From NCBI GenBank assembly GCA_036387335.1, contig DASVTZ010000118.1, positions 1 to 33,367 of the forward strand: a stretch of 33,367 nt of DNA. Reading direction: 5' to 3'. The notes under the pieces were generated by a model that was not told the origin of the DNA, made no database searches, and saw only the letters and a program-made list of their open reading frames with translations. Every line of letters begins with the position of its first letter. The stretch's first letter is position 1. Both the position numbers and the translations under genes were made by a program. The DNA comes from Longimicrobium sp. GTDB lineage: Bacteria > Gemmatimonadota > Gemmatimonadetes > Longimicrobiales > Longimicrobiaceae. This document shows, in pieces, positions 1 to 6,748 of the stretch.

Positions 1-1077
1 GCGAACCGCAGTCTGCTTGCGCGGGTCGCCCTCGTCCTGCGCCTCCACCCAGAAGAGGGTGGCCGGCGCATCCGACCGCCACTCCACCTGGCGCGGGCCG
101 GTGGCGACGGCGTCGAAGGCGGTGGGGATGTCGTCGGTCAGCGGGACGTCGGCGATGCGCTTCACCTCGCGCCCGGTCATGTCCAGCACCTGGATGCGGT
201 TGGGGAAGCGGTTCGCGGGAGCCACGAAGCTGTACGGCTTCTCGATCCTCGTCACCAGCACGTACCGACCGTCCGGCGACACGCTGGCGCCGGCGATGAC
301 CCCCGGCTGACCGATCGGCATGGGCGCGCCGCCGGAGAGCGGCACCCGCACCAGCTGCAGGGTGAAGTAGTAGTCGAAGAGGCGCTCGTCGTGCGGCGTC
401 TGCAGCAGGTCCTGGTAGGTGCGCCCCGGCGAGGTGCGCCCCAGGTTCTCCTGCACCAGCGGGCCCGTGGGCGCGCGCGGCGCCTGCGGAACCGCGCCGC
501 GACCGGCCGGCACCTGCTTGGCGATGAAGCCCGATCCGTCCGGCAGCCACTGGAAGGGGGCGCCGATGGTGGCGTTCAGCGTGGCGGGAAGGATGCGCCG
601 CGCCGTCGCCGAGGCCACGTCGGCCACCCACAGCTCCATTCCGCCCTCGCCCGCGGCCGCGAAGGCCAGGCGCCCGCCGTCCGGCGACCACTGCGTGTAG
701 CCGATGCGCGTGCCGGCCGGGAGCCGCACCGGGCGCTGCGCCCCCGTGGCGAGGTCCTGGAAGGTGATCCCCGTGATCCACGACGTGCGCCCCGCCGCCG
801 GGCCGTTGATGCGCGGCGAGATGCGGAAGCCGGCCAGCCGCAGCTCCGGCTCCGCCAGCTCGGCGATGCCCGGAAGGTTCTCGCGCTCCAGCAGCGCCAG
901 CGTCCTGCGGTCGCGCGACACGCTCACGCCGGGCGTGGGCGGCGCGTTCAGGATCTGCGGGATCGGCGCGGGAGGCGTCAGGTAGCCGGCTCCGGTGGCC
1001 GGCTGCTGCGCCGCGGCGGGCAGCGCCAGGAGCGCCGATGCCGCCAGGGCGCGGAGCAGGGGGGTACGGGATTGCAT
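1..1077 (-). CDS. Secreted S9-family peptidase, N-terminal part (glutamyl endopeptidase-like, S9D type)
   Basis: The frame is open from an ATG at 1077 to the window edge (359 codons), so the catalytic C-terminal alpha/beta-hydrolase domain lies outside. The first ~24 residues form a signal peptide (MQSRTPLLRALAAS..., Ala-rich core, AAA-QQ cleavage region), implying export. The mature N-terminus contains IPQILNAPPTPGVSVS and a following LPGIAELAEPELRLAGFRI stretch; this reads like the start of plant chloroplast glutamyl endopeptidase and its bacterial S9D relatives. The rest holds beta-propeller blade signatures such as WSPDGGRLAF and VSPDGRYVL. AGGCGAGAA precedes the ATG by about 6 bases. Family placement comes from the propeller and N-terminal motif only; the Ser/Asp/His triad cannot be examined. 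Divergent from the acyl-CoA ligase gene. Confidence 0.85.
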   Translation of the reverse strand, partial: MQSRTPLLRALAASALLALPAAAQQPATGAGYLTPPAPIPQILNAPPTPGVSVSRDRRTLALLERENLPGIAELAEPELRLAGFRISPRINGPAAGRTSWITGITFQDLATGAQRPVRLPAGTRIGYTQWSPDGGRLAFAAAGEGGMELWVADVASATARRILPATLNATIGAPFQWLPDGSGFIAKQVPAGRGAVPQAPRAPTGPLVQENLGRTSPGRTYQDLLQTPHDERLFDYYFTLQLVRVPLSGGAPMPIGQPGVIAGASVSPDGRYVLVTRIEKPYSFVAPANRFPNRIQVLDMTGREVKRIADVPLTDDIPTAFDAVATGPRQVEWRSDAPATLFWVEAQDEGDPRKQTAVR

Positions 1078-1206
1078 ACGCGTTCTCGCCTGGGGATGGG
1101 CGGTTCCGGCGTCCGCGGGGAGCGGCGCGCCGGGGTGCGGTTTTGTTAGCATCCCGAAACATCGTGCGGCGCGGCGCGCGGAGCAAGGACCGGTTCGCTC
1201 CGCACC

Positions 1207-1236
1207 TTGTGCCACGGCGGGGCGCCGGATCATTAT
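1207..1236 (+). promoter_or_regulatory. Possible promoter for the acyl-CoA ligase gene
   Basis: TTGTGC at 1207-1212 and CATTAT at 1231-1236 are separated by 18 bases and lie 44 bases before the ATG at 1280. CATTAT is one of the few AT-rich spots in the divergent gap. This is a weak match to sigma-70 hexamers and is only a candidate. Confidence 0.25.
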
Positions 1237-1279
1237 TCGCGCGCCGTCCGCTTCCATCCCCCCGCAGCCCTCCGCAGAG

Positions 1280-3133
1280 ATGCCAGCCACCCCCGCCTTC
1301 CGCGCGCAGCACACGCCGGTCCCGCTCGGCCCGGTGGAGCGCGACACCATCCCGCGCCTCTTCCTGGGCGGCGTGGACCGCTTCGCCCACCCCGCCGCCC
1401 TGCGCCGCAAGGTGGACGGCGCGTGGCGCGAGTGGCCCGCGCGCGAGGTGGAGGCGCAGGCAGCGCGGCTGGCCGCGGCACTGGAGCTGGCGGGCGTCGG
1501 CCCGGGCGACCGCGTGGCGCTCCTCTCCGAGAACCGCCCGGAGTGGGCGATCACCGACTTCGCCGTCACGGGAATGGGCGCCATCGACGTCCCCATCTAC
1601 CCGACCCTCCCCGCCGCCCAGATCGCCTACATCCTGCGCGACTGCGGTGCGCGGGCCATCATGGTCTCCACCCGCGCGCAGCTCGCCAAGATCCAGGGGA
1701 TCCGCTCCGGCCTTCCCGACCTGCGCCTGGTGGTGGCCTTCGACGACCCCGCCGAGACCCCCGACGTGCGCCGCTGGGAAGAGGTGCAGGAGGAGGGCCG
1801 GCGGCTGGTCGAGGAGGGTCGCGCGGGGAGCTTCCGCGAGCGCGCCCTCGCCGTCGGGCGCGATGAGGTCGCGACACTGATCTACACATCGGGGACGACG
1901 GGCGACCCCAAGGGGGTGATGCTCACCCACTTCAACCTCTGCTCCAACGTCGCGGGGAGCCAGCAGCACGGCCTCTCCGACGTCATTCTCAGCGGCGACC
2001 GCACGCTCTCCTTCCTCCCGCTGAGCCACGTCTTCGAGCGGATGGTGGACTACCTGTACTGGGACGTGGGCGCGTCCATCTCGTACGCCGAGAGCTTCGA
2101 AAAGGTGGTCGACAACATGGGCGAAGTGGCGCCGAACATCGCCGTGGCGGTGCCGCGCCTTTTCGAAAAGATCTACTCCCGCGTAACCGGCGCCACCGGG
2201 ATCAAGAAGGCGCTCGTCGGATGGGCGCTCGGCGTCGGCACCCGCGTCGCCGATCTGCGTCTCGCCGGCGCGCAGCCCTCCGGCGCGCTCGCCATCCAGT
2301 ACCGCCTCGCGGACCGGCTGGTCTTCTCCAAGCTGCGCGCGCGCACCGGCGGCCGCGTGCGCAACTTCGTCAGCGGCGGCGCGCCCCTTTCCGAGGACGT
2401 GGCCAAGTTCTTCTTCGCCGCGGGGCTGCCGGTGTACGAGGGCTACGGCCTCACCGAAACCTCGCCCGTGATCGCGGTGAACAAGCCCGGCAAGGTAAAG
2501 CTGGGTACCGTCGGCGCCATCATCCCCGGCGTCGAAGTGGCGATCGCGGAGGAGACGGGCGAGATCCTGACCCGCGGACCGCACGTGATGAAGGGCTACT
2601 GGAACCGCCCCGACGCCACCGCCGAGGCCATCGGCGCGGACGGCTGGTTCCACACGGGCGACATCGGCGAGATCACGCCGGACGGCTTCCTGCGCATCAC
2701 GGACCGCCTCAAGAACATCATCGTGACCGCGGGCGGCAAGAACGTGGCGCCGCAGCCGATGGAGAACGTCGCGCTCCTCTCCCCCTTCGTCGCGCAGATC
2801 GTGATGCTGGGCGACCGCCGCCCGTTCACCACCTTTCTGATCGTCCCCGAATGGGAGACGCTGGAGCCGTGGGCCGCGCAGCAGTCCATCCCCGGCGACC
2901 GCGCCACCCTCTGCGCCGACCGCCGCGTCACGGAGCTGCTGGAGCGCGAGACGATCGGCCGCCTCAAGGGCTTCGCGCGCTACGAGATCCCCAAGCGCGT
3001 CCTCCTGATCCACGAGGAGTTCACCATCGACGCCGGCCTCCTGACCCCCAAGCTCAGCATCAAGCGCAAAGCCGTCGAACAGCGCTACCGCGCCCAGATC
3101 GAGGAGCTGTACAGCGGCCACACCGTCGAGTAA
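1280..3133 (+). CDS. Long-chain fatty acid--CoA ligase (AMP-binding, ANL superfamily)
   Basis: 617 aa. It should activate fatty acids to acyl-CoA through an acyl-adenylate. Visible motifs: P-loop LIYTSGTTGDPKG at about residues 200-212, YEGYGLTETSP at ~386-396, GWFHTGDIGEITPDG at ~455, and the hinge region RLKNIIVTAGGKNVAPQPMEN. Length and the long insertion between P-loop and YGLTE motif fit the COG1022 long-chain ligases of about 600 aa. The ATG at 1280 is chosen because the protein then begins just before the conserved N-terminal region; the open frame extends upstream to 995 but overlaps the divergent gene. There is no strong Shine-Dalgarno. No fatty-acid degradation genes adjoin it, so whether it serves catabolism or lipid synthesis is unclear. 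Confidence 0.93.
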   Translation: MPATPAFRAQHTPVPLGPVERDTIPRLFLGGVDRFAHPAALRRKVDGAWREWPAREVEAQAARLAAALELAGVGPGDRVALLSENRPEWAITDFAVTGMGAIDVPIYPTLPAAQIAYILRDCGARAIMVSTRAQLAKIQGIRSGLPDLRLVVAFDDPAETPDVRRWEEVQEEGRRLVEEGRAGSFRERALAVGRDEVATLIYTSGTTGDPKGVMLTHFNLCSNVAGSQQHGLSDVILSGDRTLSFLPLSHVFERMVDYLYWDVGASISYAESFEKVVDNMGEVAPNIAVAVPRLFEKIYSRVTGATGIKKALVGWALGVGTRVADLRLAGAQPSGALAIQYRLADRLVFSKLRARTGGRVRNFVSGGAPLSEDVAKFFFAAGLPVYEGYGLTETSPVIAVNKPGKVKLGTVGAIIPGVEVAIAEETGEILTRGPHVMKGYWNRPDATAEAIGADGWFHTGDIGEITPDGFLRITDRLKNIIVTAGGKNVAPQPMENVALLSPFVAQIVMLGDRRPFTTFLIVPEWETLEPWAAQQSIPGDRATLCADRRVTELLERETIGRLKGFARYEIPKRVLLIHEEFTIDAGLLTPKLSIKRKAVEQRYRAQIEELYSGHTVE

Positions 3134-3219
3134 GCCTGGCCCCCGCTCCCCTCGCGCCCGCGTGCGGACTCGCCCGGTATTTGCCTCCTGAAGCGGGCAC
3201 CTACCCACCGGGAGATCTC

Positions 3220-3519
3220 ATGAAGTTCATCAGCATCGACGGCCCGCAGGACCGATGGGATGAGATCCGCGAAGCCGTCACCGAAGACACCATCGCGCTG
3301 ACATCTGGCGGCGAGCCGTTCGCGTTGGCCGTCGATCTCAAGGACTTCGAAGATCCCGCCGAGCTCGACATCGCCATCCGGCAGCTCCGCGTCCAGCATG
3401 CGATCGCACGTGTTCGGGAGGACGCGCGCAGAAACGGGACGGATCAGCTTACGATGGATGACATTGATGCGGAGATCCGTGCGGCCAGAGCGGAACGGCG
3501 GCGATCAGGGCCGTCCTAA
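3220..3519 (+). CDS. Small antitoxin-like protein (Phd/YefM-like N-terminus)
   Basis: 99 aa, preceded by GGGAG at 3210-3214. The N-terminal half contains TIALTSGGEPFALAV, which resembles the VVLTRHGRPVAVLV-type segment of Phd/YefM antitoxin DNA-binding domains. The C-terminal tail AIARVREDARRNGTDQLTMD followed by DIDAEIRAARAERR is a charged helix of the kind seen in antitoxins that bind PIN-domain toxins. No PIN or RelE/ParE toxin frame follows; the next gene is another antitoxin-like protein. It could be an orphan antitoxin or a stand-alone regulator. The assignment rests on motif resemblance only. Confidence 0.6.
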   Translation: MKFISIDGPQDRWDEIREAVTEDTIALTSGGEPFALAVDLKDFEDPAELDIAIRQLRVQHAIARVREDARRNGTDQLTMDDIDAEIRAARAERRRSGPS

Positions 3520-3551
3520 CCCTGCTTCGCCCCGATCTGACACAAGGTGCC

Positions 3552-3791
3552 ATGTCTCGAATAACGCGGAAACTGGCGCTGGATTCGGCCGCGCTAAGAC
3601 GCGGTGAGAGATTCTGCGAGTTGCATGGAACGACCCTCTCAAAACTGGTCAACGACTTCTTACTCCAGCTTCCCACTGATGGAGAAGAGGCCGATCTCAC
3701 TCCGGCAGTTCGCCGCCTCAGGGGAATCGCCAGCGGTGACGTGGATGAGGCGGATTACCATCGTCATCTGACGGAGAAGTACGGTTTCTGA
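3552..3791 (+). CDS. DUF6364-like small protein (putative ribbon-helix-helix antitoxin)
   Basis: 79 aa; AAGGTG lies just before the ATG at 3552. The layout fits the DUF6364 family: an N-terminal beta strand (RITRKLALDSAAL), a helix-turn-helix-like LHGTTLSKLVNDFLLQL, a TPAVRRLRGIASG segment, and a terminal DEADYHRHLTEKYGF. Members usually precede a PIN-domain toxin gene. Here the 500 bases downstream contain no credible reading frame, only repeats, so the expected toxin is absent. Lower GC and codon use than neighbours may hint at transfer, but the gene is too short to be sure. Confidence 0.65.
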   Translation: MSRITRKLALDSAALRRGERFCELHGTTLSKLVNDFLLQLPTDGEEADLTPAVRRLRGIASGDVDEADYHRHLTEKYGF

Positions 3792-4296
3792 ACGCGATCA
3801 GCGCTCTGTCGGATGCACGCAGACGAGCGCGGTTCCACACAGGGAACCTCTGTAACGCACCGTAGCTGGCGGCGCACGAGCCGGCTTCAGCCGCCTTCGC
3901 GTAGTTCCAGCCGGGGGATTCATCCCCCGGCGCCCCGCCGCCGCACCGACGCTTGCCTCCCGCACCGGTTCCCCGCCGCCGCACCGGTGTCCGCGCTGGC
4001 ACCGATCACCCCCGCACCACCGCCCCCGTAGCCTGCGAAGGCAGGCTTCCCGCAGTCGTTGAAGCGGTTTCAACCGCCGGGCGAGGGGCCTCCCCCCCGC
4101 CCCGGAAACACTTGCCGTCCCACCTCCCCGCAAACAGATTTCCAATCCCTCCCTCCCACACCGCCCGCCACTCCGCGGCCGGTGCTCCCCCGCTGTACGA
4201 GCTCCCTCCCCATGACGCACCCGTTTAAACCATCGCGCCCCGGGCGGCATCCTATCCCCGAAGGCAGGAAGCCCCACCCCTCCCCGGTGCGATTGG
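3792..4296. other. 500-base intergenic region with hairpin repeats, no gene
   Basis: No supported coding frame. Two dispersed hairpin repeats are visible. At 3880-3934, GCCGGCTTCAGCCGCCTTC is followed by CCGGGGGATTCATCCCCCGG; a close relative lies at 9676-9730. At 4030-4084, GCCTGCGAAGGCAGGC is followed by CTTCCCGCAGTCGTTG and GCGGTTTCAACCGC; relatives lie at 11385-11510. The remainder is C-rich. The promoter of the sigma-factor gene should be at the right end, but no clear hexamers were found. Confidence 0.7.
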
Positions 4297-4854
4297 ATGA
4301 TCGCGATGCAGGCTGAGCCGACGGTACTCGCCCCCACGGCGAGCCTTGCCGTGCGGCGCGCACAACAGGGCGACGTAGCCGCGTTCGAGCAGCTGTACCG
4401 CGAGAACCTGGGGCGGGTGTACGCGCTCTGCATGCGGCTGTGCGGCGACCCCGGCCGCGCCGAGGAGCTCACGCAGGACGTCTTCGTGCGGGCGTGGGAG
4501 AAGATCGGGTCGTTCGAGGGGAAGAGCGCCTTCAGCACCTGGCTGCACCGGCTGGCCGTGAACGTGGTGCTGGGCGACCGCCGGTCGGAGAAGGTGAGGG
4601 TGGCGAAGGTGTTGGTGACCGACGATCTGGAATCATACGAAACTCCGTCGCGCAGCCACGACCCGTGCGACGCGATCGACCTGGAGCGGGCAATCGCGGC
4701 GCTGCCGCCGGGCGCACGCGCGGTGCTGGTCCTCCACGACGTGGAAGGGTACAAGCACGAGGAGATCGCGGAGATGCAGGGAACCGCGGTGGGCACGTGC
4801 AAGGCACAGCTCCACCGGGCGCGCAGGCTTCTGCGGGAGATGCTTGGAAGATGA
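4297..4854 (+). CDS. ECF-type RNA polymerase sigma factor
   Basis: 185 aa. Region 2 covers about residues 25-95 (AFEQLYRENLGRVYALCMRL, then ELTQDVFVRAWEKIGSFEG and STWLHRLAVNVVL). Region 4 covers ~128-180 with LPPGARAVLVLHDVEGYKHE and the recognition helix VGTCKAQLHRARRLLREML. No region 1 or 3 is present, as expected for an ECF factor. ATG 4297 and ATG 4306 are in frame; GGATGA sits just before the second, so either may be used. The stop overlaps the next gene's start (ATGA at 4851), so sigma and anti-sigma are translationally coupled. Targets are unknown; the downstream surface-protein genes are natural candidates. Confidence 0.93.
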   Translation: MIAMQAEPTVLAPTASLAVRRAQQGDVAAFEQLYRENLGRVYALCMRLCGDPGRAEELTQDVFVRAWEKIGSFEGKSAFSTWLHRLAVNVVLGDRRSEKVRVAKVLVTDDLESYETPSRSHDPCDAIDLERAIAALPPGARAVLVLHDVEGYKHEEIAEMQGTAVGTCKAQLHRARRLLREMLGR

Positions 4855-5534
4855 ATCACGAATACGTGCTGGAGCGGCTGGACGACTGGGCGGCCAACGA
4901 GCTTCCCGACGACGATCGCCAGGCGGTGGAGTTCCACCTGGCCGTCTGCGGCGACTGCCGCGCCGAGGCGGAGGCGCTCCGCTCGCTGGTGGAAGACGTC
5001 GCCACCCTGCCGCTGGAAATGACTCCGGGCCGCGACCTGTGGGCTGGGATCGCCGCCCGCATCGAGCCGCGGACGGACGTGGTGTCCATCACCAGCGCGC
5101 GCCGCTGGCAGGCGCCGCGCTGGCTCACCATGGCCGCGACCATCGTGGGCGTGGCGGTCTCATCGTCGCTCATCACCCTCAAGGTGATGGAGAAGCGAGA
5201 GCCTGCCGTCAGTGCGCCGGTCGCGAGCGCCCCGGTGCAGAGCGTGGCCGCGCCGTCCACCGCCACGCCGACGGCGCTGGTCGCCTTCAAGCCCGCGGAG
5301 CAGGACTACGAAGTCGCCATCGCGGACTTGGAGCGCGTCCTCACGGCCCGGCGCGCCACCCTCGCGCCCGAGACGGTGAAGACGCTGGAGACCAACCTGC
5401 GCATCATCGACGAGGCGATCCGCCAGTCGCGCGAGGCGCTGGTAAAGGACCCCAACAGCCGCGAGCTGACCGACATGCTCGCCGACGCCTACGGGCAGAA
5501 GCTGAACGTGTTGCAGCAGGCGGTCGAACTGTAG
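4851..5534 (+). CDS. Zinc-finger anti-sigma factor (ZAS type) with one membrane segment
   Basis: 227 aa. The N-terminal anti-sigma domain has the zinc-binding pattern H29-x3-C33-x2-C36 (EFHLAVCGDC). A hydrophobic segment at about residues 88-110 (WLTMAATIVGVAVSSSLITL) predicts one transmembrane helix. The outer part is Ala/Pro-rich, then helical and charged (DYEVAIADLERVLTARRATL..., ending LNVLQQAVEL), possibly a coiled-coil sensor. It overlaps the sigma gene by four bases. It should hold the sigma factor at the membrane until an envelope signal arrives. Whether release is proteolytic or redox-driven cannot be told; the CxxC could also be redox-sensitive. Confidence 0.9.
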   Translation: MNHEYVLERLDDWAANELPDDDRQAVEFHLAVCGDCRAEAEALRSLVEDVATLPLEMTPGRDLWAGIAARIEPRTDVVSITSARRWQAPRWLTMAATIVGVAVSSSLITLKVMEKREPAVSAPVASAPVQSVAAPSTATPTALVAFKPAEQDYEVAIADLERVLTARRATLAPETVKTLETNLRIIDEAIRQSREALVKDPNSRELTDMLADAYGQKLNVLQQAVEL

Positions 5535-5540
5535 AACGGA

Positions 5541-5653
5541 AGTGCGTTAGTGCGTGAGTGCGGAAGTGCGTTGGATTACGGCGCGGCCGCCATCCGCCAG
5601 CACAGCACCGCATGGCTTTTAAACGCACTCACGCACTAACGCACTAACGCACT
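5541..5653. repeat. Inverted pair of octamer arrays (AGTGCGTT)n / (AACGCACT)n
   Basis: Four tandem octamers of AGTGCGTT type at 5541-5572 face four complementary AACGCACT octamers at 5622-5653 across a 49-base spacer, so the transcript can form a long interrupted hairpin. The left array starts six bases after the anti-sigma stop codon. A related four-copy array starts in the same way after the DUF5916 stop at 9361. It could act as a transcript-end structure. Confidence 0.85.
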
Positions 5654-5692
5654 ATCACAACAGCCAGTCATCCTCACAGAACCATACATCCC

Positions 5693-6673
5693 ATGAAGCC
5701 CGGATTCGCCACCGCCGCCCTGATCGCGGCTTGCATCGTAACGCCGGCGTGCGCGCAGCAGCACGTGGACCAGCGGCGCGCCACGGGGCCGGGCGGCACC
5801 GTGGACATCACCCTCGTCTCCGGAAGCGTGCGCGTGGTGGCGTGGAACAGGAACGAGGTGCACGTCACCGGGGAGCTCGGGCGCGGCGTCGAGCGGCTGG
5901 ACCTGCGCACCGAGGGCGACCGCACCTACGTACAGGTCGTCATGCCCCGCAGCCATCGCAACTCCAGCGGGTCGGACATTGAGGTCCGCATCCCCGCCCG
6001 CAAGACGCTCGTCGTCCGCACCACCTCCGCCGATGCGGACGTGCGGGGGATGACGGGGTCCACCACCGTGAACACCGTCAGCGGCAACGTGCAGGTGGGC
6101 GGACGTCCCGCCGACCTGGAGGTCAACACCCGCTCCGGCGAGGTGGAGATCGACGTGGTCACCGACCGCGTGCGCGCCCAGTCCATCAGCGGCGACCTGC
6201 GGCTCGGCGGCGACGTGCGCACCGAGGTGGAGGCGCAGACGGTAAGCGGCGACATCGGCGTCTCGGCGCGGGCGGGGAGCCTGCGCGCGCAGTCGGTGAG
6301 CGGCACCGTGACCGCGCCCACCATCGGTGGACGCGCGGAGGTGCAGACGGTGAGCGGCGACATCCGGGTGGAGGGGCAGCGGCTGCGGGGCGACTTCGAG
6401 ACGGTGTCCGGCGACGTGACCATCGCGGGCGCACTGGAGCGCGGCGGCACCACCACCGTCAGCACCCACAGCGGCGAGATCGAGATGCGGCTCCCCCGCG
6501 GCACCGGCGCGGAGGTGGAGTTCACCACCTTCAGCGGCGACATGGAGCTGGCGGTCGCCGGGGCGCGCGTGACCCGCAGCTCGAAGCGCGAGCGCGAGGT
6601 GCTGCTGGGGCGGGGCGGGGCGCGCGTGGAGCTTCGCACCTTCAGCGGAAGCGTGAAACTGGCCGACCGCTGA
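5693..6673 (+). CDS. DUF4097-family secreted beta-repeat protein
   Basis: 326 aa with a signal peptide (MKPGFATAALIAACIVTPACAQQ). The mature chain is a run of short beta-repeats, each with a T[VF]SG[DNS][VIM] core: NTVSGNVQV, QSISGDLRL, QTVSGDIGV, QSVSGTVTA, QTVSGDIRV, ETVSGDVTI, STHSGEIEM, TTFSGDMEL, RTFSGSVKL. This is the hallmark of DUF4097/adhesin-like right-handed beta-solenoids. The cysteine near the signal cleavage (TPACAQQ) could be a lipobox, though the residues around it suit signal peptidase I. The biochemical role of the family is unknown. It follows the sigma/anti-sigma pair, a common association in soil bacteria. No Shine-Dalgarno is visible before this ATG. Confidence 0.88.
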   Translation: MKPGFATAALIAACIVTPACAQQHVDQRRATGPGGTVDITLVSGSVRVVAWNRNEVHVTGELGRGVERLDLRTEGDRTYVQVVMPRSHRNSSGSDIEVRIPARKTLVVRTTSADADVRGMTGSTTVNTVSGNVQVGGRPADLEVNTRSGEVEIDVVTDRVRAQSISGDLRLGGDVRTEVEAQTVSGDIGVSARAGSLRAQSVSGTVTAPTIGGRAEVQTVSGDIRVEGQRLRGDFETVSGDVTIAGALERGGTTTVSTHSGEIEMRLPRGTGAEVEFTTFSGDMELAVAGARVTRSSKREREVLLGRGGARVELRTFSGSVKLADR

Positions 6674-6748
6674 TCCCGTAGCAGACCCCCACCAAGGTGA
6701 GCCGCGCCTCACCGTCTCCATAGACCTGCACACGCAGGAGCACCTCAT

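Noticed and set aside
995-1279. Longer start of the acyl-CoA ligase at 995
   Set aside because: The added residues overlap the S9 peptidase signal-peptide coding region on the other strand and are not conserved-looking.
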